12,029 bases of DNA, from positions 1-12,029 of the forward strand of contig JAJYAH010000136.1 of the NCBI GenBank assembly GCA_021779635.1, read 5' to 3'. Source of the stretch: Pseudomonadota bacterium (GTDB lineage: Bacteria; Pseudomonadota; Alphaproteobacteria; Rhizobiales; Xanthobacteraceae). This document shows positions 1 through 8,092 of this stretch, in pieces; the stretch's first letter is position 1, and the number at the start of each line of letters is the position of its first letter. Under the pieces are notes generated by a model, which was given only the letters and a program-made list of their open reading frames with translations, had not been told where the DNA came from and searched no databases. A program made the position numbers and the translations under genes.

Positions 1-926
1 TACCAGATGTCCCAGCGATCGGCGATCGCCATATGGCAGGCATAGGGCCGGCCGTCGACGACGACGATGCGGAATTTGCGAAACAGGCCGTCGTCACCGG
101 CGTAGTCGACGAAACGCGAGACGAAGAATTCTGGCTCCGGCCGCCCCGCAAGATATCGGCCGATCGCGGCGCGATCGTCGATCCTGGCGAGCCCGACGCC
201 GGCATGCGAACCGAGCGGCCGGACAATGATCGGAAATTCGAATTCAGCCGCAAGGTCCGCCGGCCGCGCATCCGGCCGCGCCAGTTCCTGCAATTGCGCC
301 CGCGTCGCGGACGCCGTCACCGGAATATCGAGCCCTTCGACTCCGGACAGCAGGTGATGCAGCTTGTCGCGGTCGAGATTGCCAACGAGGTGCGGCGGAT
401 TGAGAAGCGGCCGCGGCCAGCGCGAGGCCGCTCGGTCGATCTTTCGCAGCGCCTCGCGGCATTCGTCGGAGTCGGATGCAATCACGATGGCGACGTCGTG
501 GTCAGGCAGCGGAACCGGCAGTTCGACGCCGGCCACGACGTAAAGCGTCAGCAGTTCGATCCCGGAATTTTCCAGCAAAAACTCGATCGGCGTGTTGCCG
601 CCCATGTCCATCGCAGCCGCCAGCGCCAGAACGCGCAGTTTCGGCTTTTCCACCGAACAAGGTGACCGGAACAACTGATGAAAGGCGAGCACCTCCGCCT
701 GAATGGCCAACCCCGTCGGCTTGTCGCCCATGAGCTGGGCGATCAGCGACAGATCGAGCCCCTCGCCTGCCCCGGCCGTTCCGGCGGCGACCCTCGACAT
801 CAACTGGTCCCGTAGCGGCCGAAGGTCGGTCCCGCCGAACGCCATCGTCGTCAGCCTGGCAAATCCGATCCGGTCCGCGCAGGGATAGCGAGCCAGGTCG
901 GCCGCTTCGGTGCTCTCAAGCGCCAC
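1..926 (-). CDS. ATP-grasp domain protein, RimK/D-Ala-D-Ala ligase-like (partial, C-terminus beyond window)
   Basis: The frame is open from a GTG at 926-924 to the left edge, giving 308 residues with the C-terminus missing. The GTG start is chosen because GGAGG lies 6 nt upstream (complement of 933-937). The next in-frame ATG, at 845, would discard a plausible N-terminus. Residues 1-95 are a helical leader. Residues 97-165 (KLRVLALAAAMDMGGNTPIEF...) look like the Rossmann-like pre-ATP-grasp domain. From about 200 onward is an ATP-grasp domain: FPIIVRPLGSHAGVGLARI (231-249) is the phosphate-binding strand and glycine loop, and FFVSRFVDYAGDDGLFRKF with IVVVDGRPYACHMAI (267-301) matches the following core strands. 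ATP-grasp enzymes join a carboxylate to an amine through an acyl-phosphate; the metal-binding residues would lie past the window edge. The gene overlaps the end of the upstream PLP enzyme gene by 11 bp, implying translational coupling and a shared pathway. The substrate is unknown. Confidence 0.85.
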   Translation of the reverse strand, partial: MALESTEAADLARYPCADRIGFARLTTMAFGGTDLRPLRDQLMSRVAAGTAGAGEGLDLSLIAQLMGDKPTGLAIQAEVLAFHQLFRSPCSVEKPKLRVLALAAAMDMGGNTPIEFLLENSGIELLTLYVVAGVELPVPLPDHDVAIVIASDSDECREALRKIDRAASRWPRPLLNPPHLVGNLDRDKLHHLLSGVEGLDIPVTASATRAQLQELARPDARPADLAAEFEFPIIVRPLGSHAGVGLARIDDRAAIGRYLAGRPEPEFFVSRFVDYAGDDGLFRKFRIVVVDGRPYACHMAIADRWDIW

Positions 927-2562
927 GCGGAACCTCCGCGAAATTGAGACCATCGATATGCGCCAGCAGCCACTCGATCTTGGCGACGATGGTACTGACG
1001 TGGCCGAGTTCGCGCTGCAAATTGCCGTGCGCCGTGTCCGCGTCGGAAGACCAGGTCTCGGTGACCAGGCGTGCGCCGGCGCAGATGCGCAGCGCTGCGG
1101 CAGGATGCTGCCCACGCTGACCGAGCGCGACGGGTTGGCCGATCAGGCAGGCCTTCGCTGCGATCTCCGCGTCGCGCCCATGCATGTCCGCAGCGACGCT
1201 ATCCCGGGCATCCCGCGCCAGCGTACGATAGATCTTCCTGCAATCGTCCAGCGATAGAGCGCAGTCCTTCGTTCCGATCACGAACGGAAAGATGGTGCGC
1301 TCGGCCAGCTCTTCATCGATGCCGTCGTCCGCGGGTCTTGGCTGCGGCGGCAACAGCTGAAGACATGGCGACGAAGCGATGATGCGCTCCACGCCTTTGC
1401 CAAACGTCGTCAGGGCCATCCGGCGAAACTCGTCCGGCACGTCGTGATAGGCGCGAATTTCCTCAAGGGCGGCTTCCCAGCGAAGCCATTGGCCGAAATT
1501 CGCCCGGGTCGGAAAACGCGACCGTAGCGCCTGCCACTTCATCGGCCAGTCGCTGCGGCTGCTGTATTCAAGGATTCCCGGTGCGATCTCGCTGATCGCA
1601 TCGACGGTCCCGGCGAGATCGGCCGGTACCAGCAGCGCGCCGCTGAACGGCGGGCCCGTGAAAAACTTCGAACCGGTGACGAGCACCAGATAGCCGCGAT
1701 CCAGATATTGTTTCAGGCGCGGGCGGCCGAGGCGCATCTGGCAGGCATCGACGACGACCTGGACCCGATCGGGCCAGCGCGCCGCGATTTCATCGAGGCA
1801 GTGATCGCTTGGAGCCCGCCAGCCCAGCTTCGACGAATCCATGATTTGAAGCAGAACGCCGGTGCCGTTCGCGATCGACGTCTCGATGGCGGCAAGGACG
1901 CGCGAATCGGTTTCGGCCTGCGGGCGGCAGTCGCCGTTCTCGTCGAGCAATCCGAGCGCGACGCTGGTGACGGAATGCGCCAGCCCCGCGACCGGTTCGC
2001 TCTTTTGGACCGGACTGCCGTTCGCGGTGGCGGCGCTGAAATGGCATCCGCGCGCGGTGTGAGCGGTTCCACTTCCGGTTTGATCGGCCGCCACGATGAC
2101 CGTCGTCAGCGCAGGGCCGACCAGCGCGCGGGTCAGGAACAGCGCGTGAAGCTGCGAGTCGGTGCCCGACGGCGAAAACACGATGTCGGCTTTTGCCAGT
2201 CCGAGATGGCTCTTGAGCTCGTCGCGCATGGCCTCGATGCGTGCGTCGAACGCGGCGTCGATGCCGACAGAAATGGCCGACCGCATCAACGCGTCCCGCG
2301 CCTGGGCGGCGCGCTCGTAGGCGCGCACCGAAATCGACGTCGCGGTGCTGGAGGCGAAACTCAGCGTGTCCGGACAGGGAAACGGCTGGCAGCCATATTC
2401 GTTGGCCGCGGTGGCCGGGTTGAGGCGCAATCGCGGATCGCCGCCGCAGCCGAGCAGCCGATCCAGCGGCGCAAACAGCTCCGCCATCGCAGCGGCTGAG
2501 CGGGATCGATCCCGAGAAACCGGATCCTCGGCCGGATCGAACCGGACGGCACCGTCTAGCAT
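916..2562 (-). CDS. PLP-dependent fold-type-I enzyme (class V aminotransferase/cysteine desulfurase-like), substrate unknown
   Basis: This is 548 residues from the ATG at 2562. The frame also allows a TTG at 2628 (570 residues), but that TTG has no clear ribosome site, whereas the ATG has GGGG 8 nt upstream. Signs of a fold-type-I PLP enzyme, numbered from the ATG: FSPSGTDSQLHALF (129-142) fits the cofactor phosphate-binding loop; VVVDACQ (269-275) carries the Asp expected to pair with the pyridine nitrogen; VTGSKFFTGPP (295-305) carries the likely Schiff-base Lys299. The C-terminal third has the usual small-domain character. The protein is longer than typical class V enzymes (about 400 residues), mainly through an N-terminal extension of roughly 100 residues. 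It probably transaminates, cleaves or desulfurates an amino acid, but I cannot name the substrate. It forms an operon with the overlapping ATP-grasp gene. It lies 183 bp downstream of flgL with a possible promoter region between, so it need not be flagellar. Confidence 0.8.
   Translation of the reverse strand: MLDGAVRFDPAEDPVSRDRSRSAAAMAELFAPLDRLLGCGGDPRLRLNPATAANEYGCQPFPCPDTLSFASSTATSISVRAYERAAQARDALMRSAISVGIDAAFDARIEAMRDELKSHLGLAKADIVFSPSGTDSQLHALFLTRALVGPALTTVIVAADQTGSGTAHTARGCHFSAATANGSPVQKSEPVAGLAHSVTSVALGLLDENGDCRPQAETDSRVLAAIETSIANGTGVLLQIMDSSKLGWRAPSDHCLDEIAARWPDRVQVVVDACQMRLGRPRLKQYLDRGYLVLVTGSKFFTGPPFSGALLVPADLAGTVDAISEIAPGILEYSSRSDWPMKWQALRSRFPTRANFGQWLRWEAALEEIRAYHDVPDEFRRMALTTFGKGVERIIASSPCLQLLPPQPRPADDGIDEELAERTIFPFVIGTKDCALSLDDCRKIYRTLARDARDSVAADMHGRDAEIAAKACLIGQPVALGQRGQHPAAALRICAGARLVTETWSSDADTAHGNLQRELGHVSTIVAKIEWLLAHIDGLNFAEVPRGA
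933..937 (-). promoter_or_regulatory. Shine-Dalgarno GGAGG that fixes the GTG start of the ATP-grasp gene
   Basis: On the minus strand GGAGG is followed by 6 nt and then GTG (926-924). It lies inside the last codons of the upstream PLP enzyme gene, whose stop is at 918-916. Ribosomes finishing the upstream gene could therefore reinitiate here. Confidence 0.7.
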
Positions 2563-2644
2563 TGTCGAAACCCCACGCCCCAAACCGCCGAGCTCTGCCG
2601 GTGCGACACGAGGGTTCAAGGCAACCAAGCGGCGTCAGCCTGCA

Positions 2645-2685
2645 TTTACGAAAGGTAAAGAGACTTGGTTAACGATACCTTTACC
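2645..2685. promoter_or_regulatory. Cluster of TTTACC/TTAACG motifs with a CtrA-like box
   Basis: The gap between flgL and the PLP gene holds TTAACGATACCTTTA at 2669-2683, one mismatch from the alphaproteobacterial CtrA box TTAA-N7-TTAA. An inverted repeat, TTTAC-GAAAG-GTAAA, lies at 2645-2659. GGTAAAG (2654-2660) can also pair with CTTTACC (2679-2685) across 18 nt. This AT-rich patch in GC-rich DNA lies 83-124 bp upstream of the PLP gene ATG. I infer a regulated promoter for the PLP/ATP-grasp pair. No -35/-10 pair was confidently seen. Confidence 0.35.
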
Positions 2686-2745
2686 GCACCGCTTCCCAGC
2701 CGCTGAAGGCGGCGATGTTTGCGGCCAAATTGAACAAACCAGGCG

Positions 2746-4251
2746 TTATGCCGACGGAATCGGCAGAAATTTCACCAGGCTGAGCTGCGATAGCATCGAG
2801 GTGGTTTGATAGGATGCCTGAAGGCTGGTTTGCAGCGCCAAAATCTGGCTGGCGACCTGGTCGGGCGACACGGTCTCGGTCTGCGACACGATATCCTGCA
2901 GCGTGCTCTGGCTTTGGGTCTGCAGCGACGACGCCGTCGACATGGTGGTCTGGGCATTGGCAAGGTCGGTCTGGATATCCTGGATCGACTGCTGGTTGGG
3001 CTGGGTCGAAAGCGCCTGCGCCACGCTCGCACTCATGGCCGAAACCTGCGCGGCGGCATTGGTATTGGTGGGCGAAACCGTAAAGGCCGCGTAGGCGGCG
3101 ATCGCCTGCAGCTGCGATGCGATGCCTTGCTCGTTGGCCTGGATGCCGTAGTCCACGGTCTGTTCCGGACCGATCTGGGCGACCTGGGTGGCACGGGCGG
3201 ATCCCGTTGTGGTGCCGCCGGTGTACCAGGATACGGTATTCGCCGAAGTCCCGGCGACGAGCGATGTCGCCGTGGCGAACGGAGGACCGCTGACCCGCTG
3301 CGGCGGCTGGTCAAAGAAATTGCTCGAGGCCTCCATCGCGGACGCGGCGACCAGCGAGGTGTTGGCGACGGTGTTGATCGACGTCTGCAGGGCCGTTTGC
3401 AGATTGGCAGCCGTCGCGGCCGGGGTCGTGCCGATGGTGAAGGAGCCCGCCGGCGGCGGCGAGGTCGTCGTCGCCGTCAACTGGATCGACTGGGTGCTGC
3501 CATCGGGCATGTTGAGCGTGATGTTCAACTGATCGCCCGGATTGGGATTGGTGGCGCCAAGAGTGACCGATACCGCCGGCGGCGAACCGGTCGGGCCGGT
3601 CACCGTGGCCCCCGTCAGCGTCGAACTGACGGCGCCCAGCTTCATGCCGAACGGCGAGCTGTCTTGTGCCAGCGAGACCGAGGTCGTCGTGGGCGCCGAC
3701 AGCGTGAGACGGCCGAGGTTCGGCGAGGTGCCGAGGTCGGCCTGCTGGCGCTCGCTGATGACCTGCGTCAGCCCGGCCTGGGCACCGCTGCCGTTGAGAA
3801 TCGCGTCGGCGGTCGCCACCGAAGGCGTATTGGTGGCAGCGCCCGAGAAAATATATCCGTTGCCCGCCTGGGTATTGAGAACGGACAGCATCGACGACAG
3901 CTGCGAGATCGCCGTCACCTGGCCCGCCGTCTGGCCGCTGCTGTTCAGGGTCTGCGAACCGCTGTTGGCCGCGGTCTCGACATCGCTGCTGGAGGTGACC
4001 AGCGACTGCAGGACGGTGTTGGCGGCGCTGATCGTGGTGCCGACATTGGTGATCGTGTTCTGATAGCCGGTAATGTTCGCCAGTTGCGCGCGGGCGGCAA
4101 TGGCGAACCCCTCACCGGTGCCCATCCCGGAATAGGTCGTCGACTTTTCGCCGCTGGCAAGCTGAACCTGCAGGTTGTTGAGCTGGTTCTTGATATTGAG
4201 AATGGACTGTCCCAGCAGGGATGTACTCGACCCGACACTATTGATCGCCAT
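2746..4251 (-). CDS. flgL: Flagellar hook-filament junction protein FlgL (HAP3, flagellin family)
   Basis: This is a 501-residue protein with the flagellin-family layout: coiled helical ends around a variable centre. The N-terminus (MAINSVGSSTSLLGQSILNI, then NLQVQLASGEKSTTYSGMG) matches the D0/D1 start of FlgL and flagellins. The last 60 residues (TLQDIVSQTETVSPDQVASQ, LQASYQTTSMLSQLSLVKFL) are the matching C-terminal helices. FlgL forms the outer junction ring between the FlgK ring and the filament; it is exported by the flagellar type III system and has no cleaved signal peptide. It is longer than the enterobacterial protein (a little over 300 residues) because of a Gly/Thr/Pro-rich middle, including a GDQLNITLNMPDGSTQSIQL segment. 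The ATG at 4251 follows the flgK stop by 6 nt, and AAAGG of its ribosome site lies in the last flgK codons. The position after flgK argues for FlgL rather than a filament flagellin. Confidence 0.93.
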   Translation of the reverse strand: MAINSVGSSTSLLGQSILNIKNQLNNLQVQLASGEKSTTYSGMGTGEGFAIAARAQLANITGYQNTITNVGTTISAANTVLQSLVTSSSDVETAANSGSQTLNSSGQTAGQVTAISQLSSMLSVLNTQAGNGYIFSGAATNTPSVATADAILNGSGAQAGLTQVISERQQADLGTSPNLGRLTLSAPTTTSVSLAQDSSPFGMKLGAVSSTLTGATVTGPTGSPPAVSVTLGATNPNPGDQLNITLNMPDGSTQSIQLTATTTSPPPAGSFTIGTTPAATAANLQTALQTSINTVANTSLVAASAMEASSNFFDQPPQRVSGPPFATATSLVAGTSANTVSWYTGGTTTGSARATQVAQIGPEQTVDYGIQANEQGIASQLQAIAAYAAFTVSPTNTNAAAQVSAMSASVAQALSTQPNQQSIQDIQTDLANAQTTMSTASSLQTQSQSTLQDIVSQTETVSPDQVASQILALQTSLQASYQTTSMLSQLSLVKFLPIPSA

Positions 4252-4257
4252 GGGACG

Positions 4258-6132
4258 TTACCTTTGCGCCTGCAGCAGAGTCGTGAACATCGATTGCACC
4301 ACGGCCATCACATGGGCGTTGGCCGAATAGGCGTTCTGCAGCGAAATCAGATTTGACATTTGCGCGTCCATGTTGACGCCGGTGGCGGTATTGTAACTTT
4401 GCTGCAGGGTGTTCACGACGACGTCCTGACCTTGCGCAAGCTGCTGCGCATTGGTCGCGTTGCTGCCCTGCAGACCGAGAAATTGCTGCATGTAGCTCGT
4501 GATCGTCCCGGTGAACGGCGTCGCGGACGAGCCAAGGCCGGTCACCGGCGAATAGGTGAACGAGCCGGTGGTCAATTGCGAATTGATGAAGTCCGCGCGC
4601 GTGGTGTCGCCGGACGCGGTCGCCGGCGAAGTGCTATAGACGGTGAGGCTGGACGGATTGGCGACTACCGCCGGGTTCACGGTGATGCGGCCGGCATATC
4701 CGGTCAGCTGTGATCCGCTGCTGGTGATGGCTCCGGTATAGAGAGCGTTTCCATCGGTAAAGAGCGGCAGCGCCGCGCTGCCGCTGGTCAGCGACGAGGT
4801 CGTGATGGTCGCCGAGGCCGAACTGACCGCAGAGCCGGTAGCAGTGCCGTTGAGTACCTGCAACGTCGAACCTGATGGGTTGGAAAATTGCAGGTTGGCG
4901 CCGCCCAGCGCCGCGTTCAATTGCGAGACGATCGAGGCCATGCCGCCCGAAACATTGACGCCGATCACCGCCGTGTTGGGACTTGTGCTCGAGGGGGTCG
5001 GCAATGGCAGCACGGAAGAACTACCCACGGCGACGATCTGCAGCTGCTGCTGCGCACCGGTCGCGGTGTTGGTATAGGTCAGGTTGATGGTGTTGCCCGG
5101 CTGCATATTCGTCAGATCGAGCGTGAAGCCGGCCTGCGTGCCTGACGTCACCGCCGTCCCCGCGGTCGTGGTGTCCGACAGCGCGCTCGACATCGAGGCA
5201 GCCAGTTGATCGACCTGGTTCTGGGCCTGCACCAGCGTGGTGTCGCGCAACTTGAGATCGGCCGCGATCTGGCCGGAACTGAAGCCGTTTGTCGCGTCCA
5301 TGTCGGTCGTCGCGCCGCTCGGGCTCGTGAGCGTGATGGTGCCGACCCCGTTCTGGGTCGGATTGGTGTTGTAGAGATTCGAGGCGCCCAGCGTCGCAGG
5401 GCCATTGAACGACAGCGTCGACGCCTGCGCGCCAACGAGCTGAACCCCTGAATTGGTATAGATCGAAACCTGGTTGTTGCCGGTCGTCGAAACCCGAACA
5501 TCCACCAGTTTCGCAAGTTGGTTGATCGCGGTGTCGCGCTGGTCCTCCAGGGTCGCCGTGCTGGGATCGGTTGGACTGAGCCCCTGAAGCTGGGTGTTCA
5601 GATTGGCGATTTGGGTCATATCGGCGTTCGCTGAAGCCACCGACGTCGCAATATCCTGCTGGACGTTGGTCCGCAGCGCCTGAATGCCTTGCGTCGTCGA
5701 GTTCAGCTCCTGCGCCATGTTCTGCGCGGCGGTTACGACGGCGCTCTGCGAGGAATAGGCTCCCGAATTCGCCGCGAGGCCCTGGACGGCCGTCGTCAAA
5801 TTGCTGAACGCGGTCTCCAGCGTGCCCTGTCCGCCGGGCGTGCCATAGACGGTCTGCAATTGCTGCAGGACGCTCGACATCTGGTCGGCGTATCCGCCTC
5901 CCGAGGTCTCGGTGCGCAACTGGCTTTGGACATAGGTGTCGAGCGCGCGGGTGATGCCGGCGACCTGGACACCGGTACCGACGCTACCCGCGCCGTATTC
6001 GTTCAGATTGAGGCTTTGGCTGACGTAGCCGGGGGTACTGGCGTTGGCGACGTTGGAGGAGACGATCGAAAGTCCGGCCTGGCTCGCGCTCAGGCCGGAC
6101 ATCGCGATCGAGAGGGCCGAACTCAAACTCAT
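4258..6132 (-). CDS. flgK: Flagellar hook-associated protein 1, FlgK
   Basis: This is a 624-residue protein. The N-terminus (SLSSALSIAMSGLSASQAGL, then IVSSNVANASTPGYVSQ) is the flagellar rod/hook-family motif with the FlgK-typical NVANASTPGY. The C-terminus (VNMDAQMSNLISLQNAYSAN, then AHVMAVVQSMFTTLLQAQR) is the matching FlgK helix. A long helical stretch (about 80-210) contains the QLRTETSGGGYADQMSSVLQ region typical of FlgK D1. The centre (about 220-520) is low-complexity Ser/Thr/Gly-rich, the exposed variable domain. FlgK forms the first junction ring on the hook tip, below FlgL. The start has AGG about 8 nt upstream of the ATG. The gap to the upstream flgE stop is only 41 bp and shows no promoter, so the gene is read in the flgE operon. 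Confidence 0.95.
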   Translation of the reverse strand: MSLSSALSIAMSGLSASQAGLSIVSSNVANASTPGYVSQSLNLNEYGAGSVGTGVQVAGITRALDTYVQSQLRTETSGGGYADQMSSVLQQLQTVYGTPGGQGTLETAFSNLTTAVQGLAANSGAYSSQSAVVTAAQNMAQELNSTTQGIQALRTNVQQDIATSVASANADMTQIANLNTQLQGLSPTDPSTATLEDQRDTAINQLAKLVDVRVSTTGNNQVSIYTNSGVQLVGAQASTLSFNGPATLGASNLYNTNPTQNGVGTITLTSPSGATTDMDATNGFSSGQIAADLKLRDTTLVQAQNQVDQLAASMSSALSDTTTAGTAVTSGTQAGFTLDLTNMQPGNTINLTYTNTATGAQQQLQIVAVGSSSVLPLPTPSSTSPNTAVIGVNVSGGMASIVSQLNAALGGANLQFSNPSGSTLQVLNGTATGSAVSSASATITTSSLTSGSAALPLFTDGNALYTGAITSSGSQLTGYAGRITVNPAVVANPSSLTVYSTSPATASGDTTRADFINSQLTTGSFTYSPVTGLGSSATPFTGTITSYMQQFLGLQGSNATNAQQLAQGQDVVVNTLQQSYNTATGVNMDAQMSNLISLQNAYSANAHVMAVVQSMFTTLLQAQR

Positions 6133-6173
6133 GCTTTTGCCTATCTCAACTCACGTCGCACGTGTCGACGTCG

Positions 6174-7964
6174 TCACCGCAGCACGCTCAGCAAACTTTG
6201 AATCATGTCGTTGGCGGTGGTGATGACCTTGGTGTTCGCCGAGTAGGCCTGCTGGGTCACAATGAGCTTGGTGAATTCGTCAGCGATGTCGGTGTTGGAG
6301 CCTTCCAGCGATGATCCGGCGATCGTGGCCGACGAGCCCGCGATCGCGGCGCCGGATTGCTGGGTCGCCGCATAGGCTTCGCCGTTCAGGGCCTGCAGGT
6401 AGTTGGTGCCGTTGAAATGCGACAGCGTGACCGCGGCAAGATCGATATTCTGCCCGTTCGAGAACGTTCCCACCACGATGCCGTTATTGTTGATCGCCAG
6501 CGACTGCAGTTGTCCGGCGGCGAATCCGTTCTGAGTCAGATTGTTGATGGTCGCGGTACCGCCGGTGCTGGCGTATTGCGTAAGCCCCTGCGCGCCGAAG
6601 TTGACCGCGACGGTCCCAAGCGATTGACCGCCGACCGTCAGATTGGGGATCGAAATCGACCCGGTCGTTGGGCTCGTGAGCGCACCCGAGGAGCTGAACG
6701 TGAAGTTGGTGCCGACATTGGTCCATTCGGGCTGGGTTCCGGTGGCGGAGGGATTGCTCTGATAGAACAGGTTCCAGGTATCAGCGCCGCCCGCCGTCGA
6801 GGTCAATGCCCAGCGCAACTGGACGTTCACGGGCGTTCCCGCGGAATTATAGGCCGTCACCGCACCGCCGCTGATGGACTCGTTCACGAACGTCGTGCTG
6901 TCGTCCGCGGTCACCGCTCCGGTGCCGGGGTTGGGGGTGCCCGCTGCATTCACCGCGGCGGCAAAACCAAGAGCCTTGAAGGCGGCTGTATTGGAGCTGC
7001 TGACTGTAAGACTGGCGGCCGTGCCCGTGTTCAGCGTGATGGCGCCGGTGCTGCTGATGGAAGGTGCAACTCCTGTGATCGACTGAATCTTGCTGAGAAG
7101 AGTCCCGACCGTATCGGTGACATTAAGCTGATTACCGGTAGCGCCACTGGCGACGAAGGTCAGAACCGTGCCATTCACCGTAATGGTGTCGCCGGCCGCA
7201 AAGCCCGACGACAAGGAATCGGTTCCCACCGCTCCCGACAATGCCGTGGCCGACGACGGGACCGTGGCCGAGTTATCGGTGATGACGGTGCCGGTGACCG
7301 GATTGTTTGTATACGACGGCGTGCCGGTCACCAGCGGGTTGTTTCCGGCGGTGAAGTCAGCGGGACTAAGCCCACCCGCGGCCACGATGCTGCCGGCTGC
7401 TCCCGTGGAGACCGCCGTGGTCGACGGAGTAGTCGGAAGGTTGACCGCGTACTGGATCGACGAGGTGGCCACCGCCGGAATAAAGTTGTTCTGAAACTGC
7501 AAAACCTGAGGCACGCTGCCGACCGGATTGCCGGTGGTCGGATCGACCGTAACACCCATCAGGTAATATCCGGCGCCGTTGACAAGGTTTCCGTTGGCGT
7601 TGACCTGAAAGTCGCCGCGCTGGGTGTAGTCCGTGACCCCGTTGAAAACCGGCTGATTGTCGACCGTGCTGGTCGGCATCATCACATCGAAGAAACCATT
7701 GCCGTTGATGGCCATATTGGTTGCAACCGTCGATGCGGAGACGGTGCCCTGCGTGGTGATGGTTTGTTGCGAAGCGGCGACCACGCCGCCGGCGACTTGC
7801 TCGCTGGGCGATGTCGCATCGGGAATGAGATCCGAGAAACTGGTGCCGATGCCCTTGTAACCGATGGTGGAAGCATTCGCGATGTTGCCTGAAATGTTCT
7901 GCAACGCGAAGGACTGAGCCTGCAGCCCGCCGACCGCGGTAGTGAGCGCATCGAAGATACCCAT
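6174..7964 (-). CDS. flgE: Flagellar hook protein FlgE
   Basis: This is a 596-residue protein. The N-terminus (MGIFDALTTAVGGLQAQSFA, then LQNISGNIANASTIGYKGIG) is the rod/hook D0 motif, followed by SFSDLIPD, VAGGVV and the hook-type MAINGNGFFDV segment (84-93). The C-terminus (GSSLEGSNTDIADEFTKLIV, then TQQAYSANTKVITTANDMIQ) is the conserved FlgE end helix. Residues 355-520 match the FlgE outer domain. A segment of about 120 residues (230-350), including GDTITVNGTVLTFVASGATG and LLSKIQSITGVAPSIS, resembles the flagellin hook IN motif and makes this hook protein longer than the enterobacterial one (about 400 residues). FlgE polymerises into the curved hook joining rod and filament. The ATG at 7964 has GGAG 8 nt upstream. 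It is the first gene of flgE-flgK-flgL, preceded by a sigma-54 promoter. Confidence 0.95.
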   Translation of the reverse strand: MGIFDALTTAVGGLQAQSFALQNISGNIANASTIGYKGIGTSFSDLIPDATSPSEQVAGGVVAASQQTITTQGTVSASTVATNMAINGNGFFDVMMPTSTVDNQPVFNGVTDYTQRGDFQVNANGNLVNGAGYYLMGVTVDPTTGNPVGSVPQVLQFQNNFIPAVATSSIQYAVNLPTTPSTTAVSTGAAGSIVAAGGLSPADFTAGNNPLVTGTPSYTNNPVTGTVITDNSATVPSSATALSGAVGTDSLSSGFAAGDTITVNGTVLTFVASGATGNQLNVTDTVGTLLSKIQSITGVAPSISSTGAITLNTGTAASLTVSSSNTAAFKALGFAAAVNAAGTPNPGTGAVTADDSTTFVNESISGGAVTAYNSAGTPVNVQLRWALTSTAGGADTWNLFYQSNPSATGTQPEWTNVGTNFTFSSSGALTSPTTGSISIPNLTVGGQSLGTVAVNFGAQGLTQYASTGGTATINNLTQNGFAAGQLQSLAINNNGIVVGTFSNGQNIDLAAVTLSHFNGTNYLQALNGEAYAATQQSGAAIAGSSATIAGSSLEGSNTDIADEFTKLIVTQQAYSANTKVITTANDMIQSLLSVLR

Positions 7965-8035
7965 AACATCGTCTCCACATTCGATCCGGACGGCCAGCCG
8001 GCATTCAAGCCATGGCCGTCATCGAGGGAGACATC

Positions 8036-8050
8036 GCAAACGCTATGCCA
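8036..8050 (-). promoter_or_regulatory. Sigma-54 (RpoN) -24/-12 promoter of flgEKL
   Basis: On the minus strand the sequence is TGGCAT-AGCGT-TTGC, preceded by T. It matches the consensus TGGCAC-N5-TTGC except for one base, with exact GG/GC spacing. Transcription should start near 8025, leaving a leader of about 60 nt before the flgE ATG. Late hook and junction genes in Caulobacter-type flagellar hierarchies are known to use sigma-54, so the match fits the genes it serves. Confidence 0.8.
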
Positions 8051-8063
8051 AAATAAAAAGCAC

Positions 8064-8092
8064 GGCATTTCAGATGCTTAAATAGAAATGCC
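8064..8092. repeat. 8-bp perfect inverted repeat between terminator and sigma-54 promoter
   Basis: GGCATTTC (8064-8071) and GAAATGCC (8085-8092) are perfect reverse complements separated by 13 AT-rich bases. The pair sits about 40-67 bp upstream of the predicted flgE start. Its right arm shares bases with the left foot of the msrB terminator hairpin. It could be an operator, a bend site between enhancer and promoter, or an RNA hairpin that competes with the terminator stem. Confidence 0.5.

Noticed and set aside
33..665. 210-residue plus-strand open frame near the left edge
   Set aside because: It is antisense to the ATP-grasp coding frame, which has a strong ribosome site and recognisable motifs.
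2563..2628. Upstream TTG start for the PLP enzyme
   Set aside because: No convincing Shine-Dalgarno, a rare start codon and a non-family-like leader. The ATG at 2562 has GGGG at suitable spacing. Still possible.
2699..2713. Small hairpin GCCGC/GCGGC after flgL as a terminator
   Set aside because: It is only a 5-bp stem and no T-run follows on the minus strand.
2713..2735. TGGC...GC sigma-54-like match downstream of flgL
   Set aside because: The spacing between GG and GC is one base too long and the flanking bases do not fit.
2806..4356. 516-residue plus-strand open frame opposite flgL
   Set aside because: Arg/Gly-rich translation with no recognisable motif, fully antisense to a clear FlgL. 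High GC keeps such frames open.
6357..7892. 511-residue plus-strand open frame opposite flgE
   Set aside because: Low-complexity Arg/Gly translation antisense to an unambiguous FlgE, with no ribosome site of note.
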